Shown: positions 7,254 to 14,590 of the stretch, in pieces | Layout of the letters: each line of letters starts with the position of its first letter | Position numbering within the stretch: the first letter of the stretch is position 1 | Assembly (NCBI GenBank): GCA_964439135.1 | Contig: CAYTNN010000065.1 | Coordinates: forward strand, 1 to 20,627 | DNA: 20,627 nt | DNA from: JAFGPJ01 sp964439135 | GTDB taxonomy: Bacteria; Planctomycetota; Phycisphaerae; Sedimentisphaerales; Anaerobacaceae | Direction of reading: 5' to 3' | Notes under the pieces: model-generated | Database searches by the model: none | What the model saw: only the letters and a program-made list of their open reading frames with translations | What the model was told of the DNA's origin: nothing | Translations under genes and position numbers: made by a program

Positions 7254-7991
7254 ATGTCAACGCGAAAAATAATTCTCGGTTTGGCTGTATGTCTTTTACT
7301 TGGAGTATTTGCCCGGCAGTTATTGTCACAAGGCACCAGATCGAGCGGATTCTCAGGCCGCTCCGGCTCTGTGCCGTCGTGCGGCACCAGACCGCGGAGA
7401 ATGCCGGGCCAGCCCGACTTCGAGCGGATGCAGAAAATGAGCCCGGAAGAAAAGATGCAGTATTTCCAGCAGCTCGCCGAAGAGCAGCGCAAGGCGATGG
7501 AAGAGCAAGAAGCCATCGCGATGCGGCAGGCCCTCGGCGTAAACGACGAGCAGTGGAAAGTCATCGAGCCGAGATTGAAGAAGGTCAAGCATTACAGAGA
7601 GCAGGCGTTCATCGGCACCGGGCCTCCTTTCCAGAGCAACTTCTCCAGCTTCGGCACGGGCCCGGGAGGCGGACAGGGTTTCAGCAGTGGTTTCACCGGG
7701 GGCTTCCAGTTCCAGGCCGGGGCAAGTGGACAGGGAGCAATGGTTCCCAACTCCACCGGCCGGCAGGATTTCGACGGCCCGGTATCTGACGGCGAAATAC
7801 TCTGCGAAGAGATTCAAAGGCTGCTGTATGACCCGCAAGCCACGCCGGAGCAAGTCAGCCAGAAACTCGATGCGCTGCGCCAGGAAAGGGAAAAGGCAAG
7901 AAGGCAATGGGTCGCAGCCCAGCAGCAGCTTCGAGAGGTGCTGGATTTCCGCCAGCAGGCAAGGCTGGTGCTTATGGGATTACTTGACTGA
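7254..7991 (+). CDS. Exported helical protein, Spy/CpxP-like (weak match)
   Basis: This 245-residue protein has a signal peptide (hydrophobic at about 6-19, cleavage near LLSQG). Helix 1 spans about 54-118: MSPEEKMQYFQQLAEEQRKAMEEQEAIAMRQALGVNDEQW, then IEPRLKKV. Next comes a Gly/Phe/Ser-rich linker (about 120-170), then helices at about 180-245 ending LREVLDFRQQARLVLMGLLD. The LGVNDEQW element and charged helix hairpin recall the LTxxQ periplasmic family (Spy, CpxP, heavy-metal-sensing proteins), which chaperone or sense envelope and metal stress; the match is by eye and weak. AAAGGAG precedes the ATG, 23 bp after the Gly/Met-rich gene, so it is the fourth gene of the operon. I see no terminator after it. 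Confidence 0.7.
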   Translation: MSTRKIILGLAVCLLLGVFARQLLSQGTRSSGFSGRSGSVPSCGTRPRRMPGQPDFERMQKMSPEEKMQYFQQLAEEQRKAMEEQEAIAMRQALGVNDEQWKVIEPRLKKVKHYREQAFIGTGPPFQSNFSSFGTGPGGGQGFSSGFTGGFQFQAGASGQGAMVPNSTGRQDFDGPVSDGEILCEEIQRLLYDPQATPEQVSQKLDALRQEREKARRQWVAAQQQLREVLDFRQQARLVLMGLLD

Positions 7992-8042
7992 TATTCCGAC
8001 AAAAAATGAGTGTAATTGAACACAACGGGGGCAAATTTTTTC

Positions 8043-8071
8043 TTGAGCAATTCGGGAAAAGATGTTACCAT
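8043..8071 (+). promoter_or_regulatory. Promoter of the duplicated-unit secreted protein gene
   Basis: TTGAGC (8043-8048), 17 bp, then TACCAT (8066-8071), about 36 bp before the ATG. It would allow transcription separately from the ECF operon upstream. Confidence 0.45.
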
Positions 8072-8107
8072 TTCTTCGCATCGATTGCTTAATAAAGGGA
8101 GATTATT

Positions 8108-10018
8108 ATGGCAAAGCGAAAAGTAATCTTTGTTTCGGTCGTATGCCTCTCGATAATGGTCTTTTCTGTGCGAGCACCTACTCAGGTTGCTGAAATTTCA
8201 CAATTCAACAAAAAGGTTGTCGAGAATCTAAATGTTCGCTGGCGTTCGATTGAATATAAAAAGACGCTATACAATCCAGCGCTTACTTCAAATAAGCAGG
8301 GTCAGCCCAAGGCGGAAGGTCTGTCAGTTTCAATTGAGGTCGAAATGCCCGACTCCGGACTAATCCTGAGTACGTGCCCCGATGCTGTAATCGGCCAGAT
8401 TACAGATAGCCGGGGTGGTAATATCGAAACCGCTCTTTCGTCATCGCGATCAAGATTCATGTATGGACCCAATCGGCGCTTTATGCCGGTAGTAGGTCCG
8501 TCCAGCGGACCGGAACGCCACAATTTGCGAGTGGGACTTGACGCCGGGCTGCTCGAACAGATTAACGGCGAAATATCGCTCAAAGGCCATTTCTACGCAC
8601 TTGTCGCCGAGTCGCTTGAGTATGTGGAACTGCCGTTCAAACCGAGCGATAAGTGGGTGAGTCTAACACCGGATGTGGAAATCAGGGTTCGCGAGGCACG
8701 GAATGAAGCATCGATGTACCAATTCCACATCGAACAGCGCCCGGAGATAGTGCTGCGTCTGGATAGTGTACAAATCGGGGATTACCTGCCCGGCCGGCTC
8801 GTAGTGTGCCGGCAAACCATCATACAAACAGGTGCGGTGGGTGTCGGCGGAGAGGGCTCAGGCGGCGGTACTGGAATTGGAGAAAAAGGCTCCGGAATCG
8901 GCAAGGCCGAGAAAATCCGCTATACTATAGCGGTCAATCCGGCTCATCAGACGATACCATTTGAAATTAAACGAATCCCTCTATCTGACCTTGCTGAGCC
9001 GGCAGTTTCGCAGATGCGTGGTTCGAATCAGCCGGAACCAGCGCTTACCAGGCGGCAGATGCAAAATATAACACGACGAGGCGCCAGAAGAGCAGCTCAA
9101 AGGATGCCGGAGCAGGTAAAACCACAGTTTGATAAGGAGGTCGCCGATTGCTTCGAGGTCAATTGGAGTTCCATCATCTACAACAAGATTCTTTATAATC
9201 CGGCGGTTTCCGGAAAAAGTGGGGATTCAAGAGTATCGGAAAAGTTATCAGTTCGCTGCGAGGCCAGGATACTCGATCCCAAGCTGATTGTTGGCACGTG
9301 TGACATACCCGTTATTGAAAAGATAACAGACGGCAAGGGCCGGGATGCCGATATCAGCAGGGCACAACCTCGCTCAAATCGCATGTACTATCATACCCTG
9401 CAATATCAACCGAGTCTTATTCCAACTTTACCATCAAGCCTGATCTATTGGGAGGGCAAGGCACGGTTAGCCCTGGGACTGCCGCTTCGGGCACGTCATC
9501 TGCCGAAGCGCGCCTCGGTATTACAACCCGTTCGCATGTCAATACAACTCGATCCCGGATTGCTTCGACACGATCCTGGAGAAATCGGATGCATTAAAGG
9601 ATATTTCCATGCTTTAACCGCCGAGACTTCAAAGCATGTTGAGGTGCCGTTCAAACCTGACAACAAATGGGTGAGGCTGACTTCGGACGTGGAGATTCAG
9701 GTACATAAAGCCTGGCACACGGGCACAGAGGCCCGCTATGACATCAGGCAGCGCGGACGGACCGGAGCTGATGCATATCACATATACATCGATAATGGTC
9801 TGCCGGACGGAATCGTCGTGGAACGTCAATTCATTGGTAGAAGCAGCCAGCCGAAACCACCGGTTAAATTGTTCCGTTCTCTGCCGGGCTCCATAGGAGG
9901 GTCAGGAGGTTGTAACATAGGCCAGCAGATTGAGAAAATTGACTACCTGATAGCAACCAGTCCGAACCATAACAGGATTCCGTTCGTACTGGAGCACATC
10001 CCACTGCCCGAACCCTGA
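8108..10018 (+). CDS. Secreted protein made of two diverged copies of one unknown unit
   Basis: This 636-residue protein has a signal peptide at 1-23 or so. Residues 33-293 and 341-634 are two copies of the same unit in the same order: FNKKVVENLNVRWRSIEY versus FDKEVADCFEVNWSSIIY; TLYNPA versus ILYNPA; LILSTCPDAVIGQITD versus LIVGTCDIPVIEKITD; GHFYALVAESLEYVELPFKP versus GYFHALTAETSKHVEVPFKP; KWVSLTPDVEIRV versus KWVRLTSDVEIQV; EKIRYTIAVNPAHQTIPFEI versus EKIDYLIATSPNHNRIPFVL. The linker at 295-340 is Arg/Gln-rich. Each unit has a Gly-rich loop before its last strands (242-266; around 601-606). It is likely mostly beta. I recognise no known family or active site. A GGGAGATT-type site precedes the ATG. 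It may belong functionally with the ECF locus just upstream. Confidence 0.8.
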   Translation: MAKRKVIFVSVVCLSIMVFSVRAPTQVAEISQFNKKVVENLNVRWRSIEYKKTLYNPALTSNKQGQPKAEGLSVSIEVEMPDSGLILSTCPDAVIGQITDSRGGNIETALSSSRSRFMYGPNRRFMPVVGPSSGPERHNLRVGLDAGLLEQINGEISLKGHFYALVAESLEYVELPFKPSDKWVSLTPDVEIRVREARNEASMYQFHIEQRPEIVLRLDSVQIGDYLPGRLVVCRQTIIQTGAVGVGGEGSGGGTGIGEKGSGIGKAEKIRYTIAVNPAHQTIPFEIKRIPLSDLAEPAVSQMRGSNQPEPALTRRQMQNITRRGARRAAQRMPEQVKPQFDKEVADCFEVNWSSIIYNKILYNPAVSGKSGDSRVSEKLSVRCEARILDPKLIVGTCDIPVIEKITDGKGRDADISRAQPRSNRMYYHTLQYQPSLIPTLPSSLIYWEGKARLALGLPLRARHLPKRASVLQPVRMSIQLDPGLLRHDPGEIGCIKGYFHALTAETSKHVEVPFKPDNKWVRLTSDVEIQVHKAWHTGTEARYDIRQRGRTGADAYHIYIDNGLPDGIVVERQFIGRSSQPKPPVKLFRSLPGSIGGSGGCNIGQQIEKIDYLIATSPNHNRIPFVLEHIPLPEP

Positions 10019-10092
10019 TTTTTGGAAAACTAAGAATATACGCCGTACGGTGATACGTGAATCACTGGTCGAGTCACGAATTATGAGAAAAT

Positions 10093-10119
10093 GCCGGGTC
10101 TGTTTGCCCGGCCTTTTTT
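10093..10119 (+). terminator. Intrinsic terminator after the duplicated-unit gene
   Basis: A 6-bp perfect GCCGGG/CCCGGC stem (10093-10098 with 10107-10112) with an 8-nt loop is followed by a run of T (10114-10119). It separates the secreted-protein region from the permease. Confidence 0.8.
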
Positions 10120-10167
10120 GTGCGCTCATGCTATGGGAAGCGGCGTTTTTCTTTTCGTTGTTTTGTT

Positions 10168-10196
10168 TTGACGCCGGGGCGGATTTGGATTATTGT
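10168..10196 (+). promoter_or_regulatory. Promoter of the permease-EIIA gene
   Basis: TTGACG (10168-10173), 17 bp, then TATTGT (10191-10196), giving a leader of about 90 nt. I saw no obvious riboswitch-like fold in the leader. Confidence 0.5.
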
Positions 10197-10294
10197 ATCA
10201 ACTCAAATCAGAAGCCGTGATATATCAAGCTGTGTACGAATACAGGGGAGAATCGAGAGTTGTATAAGTACCGGTTTATTTGGGAAGTTATAAT

Positions 10295-12169
10295 TTGGCT
10301 CAGCTAAAAAAACAACTTGGCTGCCTTGAAGTTTTCGCCGTGGCGGCCGGGGCGATGATTAGCTCCGGCTTATTTGTTCTGCCCGCCATTGCCTATGCAA
10401 AGGCAGGGCCGGCCATGATATTATCTTATCTTATTGCATCGCTTGTAATTCTTCCCAGTGCTCTTAGTCAGGCCGAATTAGCCGCAGCGATGCCGCGGGC
10501 CGGTGGTGCGTATTTCTACGTCGAACGAAGCCTCGGGCCTATATGGGGACTGTTTGGCGGATTGGCTAACTGGTTTGCAGTCGCACTGAAGAGCGCGTTT
10601 GCCGTTGTCGGTATGGCTGTGCTGATCGAGATCATAATGCACGAGGTCTTTGGCACTCAGCTCAGCCAGTGGCACCTGAAAACCGCCGCCGTTGTGTGTT
10701 GTCTCGTTTTTACCACAATGAATATTGTCAGCGTCAAACACACGAGCCGGTTTCAGGTTTGGCTGGTTGGAATATTGCTTGTGCTGCTTGGATTTTTTGT
10801 GATTTTCGGCATGGGCAAGGCCGAAGCCGTCCGGTTCAAAGGATTTCTTGACAAGGGCTGGTTCGATGTTTTTGCGACAGCCGGACTGGTTTTTGTGAGT
10901 TTCGGCGGACTGACGAAGGTCGCCAGTATAGCCGAAGAAGTGAAGAATCCCGGTAAAAATCTGCCGTTGGGAATACTTTTGGCCTGGGCTGTCGTGGCCT
11001 TGTTTTATATCGCCGTAATAGCCGTGACTGTAGGCCTTTTAGAGGGCCCGGAACTGACGGGCAGCCTGATGCCGATATCCCTTGCGGCCAGCAAGTTCAT
11101 GGGATCGACAGGCTTCGCTATTCTCGGGCTGGCCGCCGTGGCAGCTTTTGTCACTACGGCCAACGGCGGAATCCTGGCGGCCTCCCGGTATCCGATGGCG
11201 ATGAGCCGGGACCGGCTATTACCGCCGCTGCTGGCCCGGGTCAGCGAGAAGTTCAAGACACCGCACACAAGCATCCTTCTTACCGGCGCATTTATGATCG
11301 CCGCAATTGTCTTTCTCGAAATTGAATTGCTGGTAAAAACGGCCTCGACATTAATGATAATCCTTTTCATTCTTGTCAATGCCAGCGTGATAATCATGCG
11401 CGAGAGCAGGATACAGAGCTACCGGCCGAAGTTCAAATCGCCGCTGTATCCCTATATTCATATCGCCGCAATAATAGTATACGGTGCTTTAATCGTCGAT
11501 ATGGGGCGGGTGCCATTATTGATCACGGCCGGTTTTATCGGTTTGAGCGCAGCCTGGTATTGGCTATATGTCCACAAACGGGTCACGAGGGCCTCGGCTG
11601 TTATGCACGTGGTCGAGCGCGTTACCGACAGAGAACTCAAATCGGTGACTCTCGAAAACGAGCTTCGCGATATTCTGCTCGAACGGGATGATGTCATCGA
11701 AGACAGGTTCGACCAGCTAATCCGGGATTGTCAAGTTCTGGATATCCAGGGCGAAATAAACGCTGAAGAGATCTTCCGCAAACTCTCGACCATCATGGCC
11801 GAGAAATTAGAGACCGATGAATATGTCCTTTTTGAGAAATTCCTCCATCGAGAGGCGGAAGGCGGCACAGTCGTCCAGCCGGGCTTTGCCATCCCGCACA
11901 TCGTGGTCGAGGGAGAGCATAAATTCGACGTCTTGCTAATCCGCGCCCGTGACGGCATCAACTTCCCGCACGCCCCCGATCCGGTCAGAATCATGTTCGT
12001 CCTGGCCGGCAGCAGGGACGAGAGAAATTATCATCTCAGGGCCCTTATGGCGATCGCCCAGGTCGCCCAGGAGAAGGACTTCGAGAAGCGATGGCTCGCG
12101 GCAAGAAACAACGAGGCAATAAGAAACTTGATACTGCTGTCAACGCGAAAAAGGGATACTGCTCCCTGA
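10295..12169 (+). CDS. APC-superfamily amino acid permease fused to a PTS EIIA-like domain
   Basis: This protein of about 624 residues has an APC-type permease of about 12 membrane helices in the first ~430 residues. GAMISSGLFVLPAIA is the broken first helix with the substrate-binding glycine loop, and SIAEEVKNPGKNLPLGI is the conserved APC loop after helix 6. The C-terminal ~140 residues (about 478-617) resemble fructose/mannitol-type PTS EIIA domains (PF00359). FAIPH has His535 at the phosphorylation position, and HLRALMAIAQVAQ is the later conserved helix. The fusion suggests uptake controlled by a phosphorelay or used as a regulatory input (inference); no EIIB or EIIC lies nearby. I chose TTG 10295 (MAQLKKQLG, GGGAAG seven bases upstream). 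TTG 10280 is also possible and adds five residues. Confidence 0.88.
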   Translation: MAQLKKQLGCLEVFAVAAGAMISSGLFVLPAIAYAKAGPAMILSYLIASLVILPSALSQAELAAAMPRAGGAYFYVERSLGPIWGLFGGLANWFAVALKSAFAVVGMAVLIEIIMHEVFGTQLSQWHLKTAAVVCCLVFTTMNIVSVKHTSRFQVWLVGILLVLLGFFVIFGMGKAEAVRFKGFLDKGWFDVFATAGLVFVSFGGLTKVASIAEEVKNPGKNLPLGILLAWAVVALFYIAVIAVTVGLLEGPELTGSLMPISLAASKFMGSTGFAILGLAAVAAFVTTANGGILAASRYPMAMSRDRLLPPLLARVSEKFKTPHTSILLTGAFMIAAIVFLEIELLVKTASTLMIILFILVNASVIIMRESRIQSYRPKFKSPLYPYIHIAAIIVYGALIVDMGRVPLLITAGFIGLSAAWYWLYVHKRVTRASAVMHVVERVTDRELKSVTLENELRDILLERDDVIEDRFDQLIRDCQVLDIQGEINAEEIFRKLSTIMAEKLETDEYVLFEKFLHREAEGGTVVQPGFAIPHIVVEGEHKFDVLLIRARDGINFPHAPDPVRIMFVLAGSRDERNYHLRALMAIAQVAQEKDFEKRWLAARNNEAIRNLILLSTRKRDTAP

Positions 12170-12197
12170 ATCGTCCCGTCATCGGAGAATTTTCCTG

Positions 12198-12225
12198 TTT
12201 ACATCCACCCTGTTTCATGTAATAA
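12198..12225 (+). promoter_or_regulatory. Promoter for a probably leaderless small gene
   Basis: TTTACA (12198-12203), 16 bp, then TAATAA (12220-12225). A start six to eight bases downstream falls at about 12231-12233, only a few bases from the ATG at 12235. ATCATC-CTC-GATGAT forms a small inverted repeat over the start (12225-12239). Confidence 0.45.
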
Positions 12226-12234
12226 TCATCCTCG

Positions 12235-12414
12235 ATGATAACTCTGGAAGTCAAAGAAAACGCCGAACCGATATGCCCGCATTGTTCGACTGAATTGCGC
12301 AGCGTATGGATGCGTGAGCTAAAGGCCGTTCTGGGTAAGCGGTATATTTATTTCTGCTCCAATTGCCGCAAAGTGCTGGGTATAACCCATCGCAAAGGGT
12401 TCTGGATGGGCTAA
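12235..12414 (+). CDS. Small zinc-ribbon protein (59 residues)
   Basis: MITLEVKENAEPICPHCSTEL opens a 59-codon frame ending in TAA at 12412-12414. Two CxxC knuckles, CPHC at residues 14-17 and CSNC at 41-44, are 23 residues apart and flank short strands (RELKAVLGKRYIYF), the layout of a treble-clef or rubredoxin-like zinc ribbon. Such proteins usually bind one zinc and act in nucleic-acid or protein contacts; the role here is unknown. Reading-frame quality and the two motifs make it credible despite its length. There is no ribosome binding site: the preceding in-frame stop is at 12223-12225 and a promoter -10 lies immediately upstream, so it is probably translated leaderless. It stands alone between the permease and PEPCK. 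Confidence 0.72.
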   Translation: MITLEVKENAEPICPHCSTELRSVWMRELKAVLGKRYIYFCSNCRKVLGITHRKGFWMG

Positions 12415-12609
12415 AACTCCACGATATCCAGTAAGAACAGGCCGGTATAGCCGACAGCCGAACCGCTCGCTTTAATTTACGTAGTACTTCCTAACGATTC
12501 CTGATTTATGAAGACTATAAGACGGTCTGCGTACTCGCGACGACGGGAAAATGGGCAATATAAAGAAAGAAACGGATAAAAATTAAAAATTACATTAAGC
12601 AAAAAGAAA

Positions 12610-12638
12610 TTGACTCTGGGCGACATTGCAATTAAGAT
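12610..12638 (+). promoter_or_regulatory. Promoter of PEP carboxykinase gene
   Basis: TTGACT (12610-12615), 17 bp, then TAAGAT (12633-12638), close to consensus. The leader is about 40 nt and contains GGAGG at 12668-12672, 13 bases before the ATG, which is longer than usual. The A/T-rich stretch at about 12550-12610 could act as an UP element. Confidence 0.6.
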
Positions 12639-12685
12639 GACCCGGTTTTTTTGGACTTTATTAACTTGGAGGTAATTGATAGATA

Positions 12686-14563
12686 ATGAGTAATGTAAAC
12701 GAATTATTGAAAGAAAAGCTGACAACGGAAAATTACAACAGGCTCATGGCCCTGGCTAATCCGAAGATGCACGAGTTTATCGCCGACGCAATTGAACTGA
12801 CTGGTGCTGCTTCGGTTTCCGTATTGACAGATTCGGATGAAGATAGAACGTATCTTCGCGAGCTGGCGCTTAAGAATGGTGAAGAAATTCCACTGAACGT
12901 CGCCGGCCATACGTGCCATTTCGACGGCTATAACGACCAGGCCCGCGATAAGGCCCAGACAAAGTATTTGCTGCCGGCCGGCTCGGACCTGGGCGCCAGT
13001 CTCAATTCCATTGAAAAGCAGGCTGGTGTCGAAGAAGTGCGATCTTTCCTGAAAGACTCGATGGTCGGCCGGGATATGCTGGTCTGTTTTTACTGCCTGG
13101 GCCCGCTCGACTCGGATTTCTCGATTCCCTGCGTTCAAATCACCGATTCGCCCTACGTGGCTCACAGCGAATCGATTCTCTATCGGGCCGGCTATGAGCA
13201 GTTCAAAAAAATCGGTTCATCGCCCGATTTCTTCAGATTCATCCATTCCGAAGGCGAGCTCGAAAACGCCGTGAGCAAGAATATCGACAAGCGCCGCGTC
13301 TATATGGATCTCGAAGATGACCTGGTTTACAGCGTCAATACCCAGTACGGTGGTAATACCATCGGTTTGAAGAAACTGGCCTTACGATTGGCGATCCAAA
13401 AGGCCTCAAGGGAAGGCTGGCTCGCCGAGCACATGTTTGTCCTCGGAGCCCACGGGCCTGGCGGTCGGGTTACGTATTTCACCGGCGCGTTCCCGTCGGC
13501 CTGTGGAAAAACTTCAACCTCGATGCTGCCCGGCCAGACCATCGTCGGTGACGATATCGCCTATTTCCGCAAAAAGGGCGCCGAAATTCGTGCTGTTAAT
13601 GTTGAAAAGGGCATTTTCGGCATCATTCGGGATGTCAATTCGCAGGACGACCCGATTATCTACAAGGCCCTCACGAGTCCTTACGAGGTTATTTTCTCCA
13701 ATATCCTTGTTAACGATGCTAATAAGCCGCACTGGCTCGGAATGGGCAGCGACCTGCCTGCAGAGGGAACCAACCACTCGGGCAAATGGCAAACAGGCAA
13801 AAAGGACTCTAAAGGCAACGAAATTACCGCTTCGCACAAAAACGCCCGTTATTGCCTGAATATCCCGGACCTTGAAAATCGCGATCCCATGCTCGACGAT
13901 CCCAATGGCGTTCAGGTCGGCGGTATTGTCTACGGCGGACGCGATAGCGATACATGGGTACCCGTCGAGCAGGCGTTTAGCTGGGCCGAGGGTATTCTCA
14001 TCAAAGGTGCGTGCCTCGAATCGGAAACAACCGCCGCTACGCTCGGCAAAGAGGGCGTAAGAACCTTTAACCTGATGTCCAATCTCGACTTCCTCTCGAT
14101 CCCACTCGGCAAATATATCCAGAACAACCTGGATTTCGCCGATGGTGTCGAGAATCCGCCCCTTATCTTCTCGGTCAATTACTTCCTCAAGGATAAAGAA
14201 GGCAAATACCTTAACGGAATGGCTGATAAGCTCGTTTGGATCCTGTGGGCTGAGCTTCGCGTCAACGGTGAGGTTGAGGCAATCGAAACGCCGACGGGTA
14301 TGATCCCGATTTACGAGGATCTTCAGCAACTCTTTAAAGATCATCTCGACGAGGATTACACAAAGGGCGATTATGAGCGACAGTTTACAATTCGCATCCC
14401 GGAGAATCTCGCCAAGTTCGACCGGGTCGAGAAGGTTTACAGAGAGAAAGTTTCCGATACGCCGCAGATTCTTTACGACACATTTGCCAAGGTTCGCGAT
14501 CGTCTCAAAGCAGCCGGCGTTAAACACGGCGATATCATCTCGCCCTTAGATTTGCTCAGCTAA
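12686..14563 (+). CDS. pckG: Phosphoenolpyruvate carboxykinase (GTP)
   Basis: This 625-residue enzyme interconverts oxaloacetate + GTP with phosphoenolpyruvate + CO2 + GDP in the cytosol (EC 4.1.1.32), for gluconeogenesis or, in anaerobes, CO2 fixation. GAFPSACGKTS (267-277) is the phosphate loop with the GTP-class Cys273, VGDD (287-290) is kinase motif 2 binding Mn/Mg, and YGGNTIGLKK with the EHM His249 supply Mn ligands. RAVNVEKGIFGI follows, as in the family. The P-loop reads GKTSTSM where vertebrate and many bacterial enzymes have GKTNLAM, a variant I associate with a divergent, archaeal-like branch (recollection). Length is normal and I see no frame break. The ATG is fixed by an in-frame stop at 12680. 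The glycoside hydrolase starts 27 bp downstream. Confidence 0.93.
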   Translation: MSNVNELLKEKLTTENYNRLMALANPKMHEFIADAIELTGAASVSVLTDSDEDRTYLRELALKNGEEIPLNVAGHTCHFDGYNDQARDKAQTKYLLPAGSDLGASLNSIEKQAGVEEVRSFLKDSMVGRDMLVCFYCLGPLDSDFSIPCVQITDSPYVAHSESILYRAGYEQFKKIGSSPDFFRFIHSEGELENAVSKNIDKRRVYMDLEDDLVYSVNTQYGGNTIGLKKLALRLAIQKASREGWLAEHMFVLGAHGPGGRVTYFTGAFPSACGKTSTSMLPGQTIVGDDIAYFRKKGAEIRAVNVEKGIFGIIRDVNSQDDPIIYKALTSPYEVIFSNILVNDANKPHWLGMGSDLPAEGTNHSGKWQTGKKDSKGNEITASHKNARYCLNIPDLENRDPMLDDPNGVQVGGIVYGGRDSDTWVPVEQAFSWAEGILIKGACLESETTAATLGKEGVRTFNLMSNLDFLSIPLGKYIQNNLDFADGVENPPLIFSVNYFLKDKEGKYLNGMADKLVWILWAELRVNGEVEAIETPTGMIPIYEDLQQLFKDHLDEDYTKGDYERQFTIRIPENLAKFDRVEKVYREKVSDTPQILYDTFAKVRDRLKAAGVKHGDIISPLDLLS

Positions 14564-14590
14564 CCTCGACCTATGTAAGAAGGACCTGTA

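Noticed and set aside
7178..7789. Open + frame of 203 codons overlapping the Spy/CpxP-like gene
   Set aside because: Arg/Ala-rich frame-shifted shadow. The other frame has a signal peptide, ribosome binding site and helical design.
13514..14527. Long open frame (337 codons) on the minus strand opposite PEPCK
   Set aside because: It lies wholly antisense to a clear PEPCK gene, with no ribosome binding site or recognisable domain. Its openness follows from the codon use of the + strand gene.
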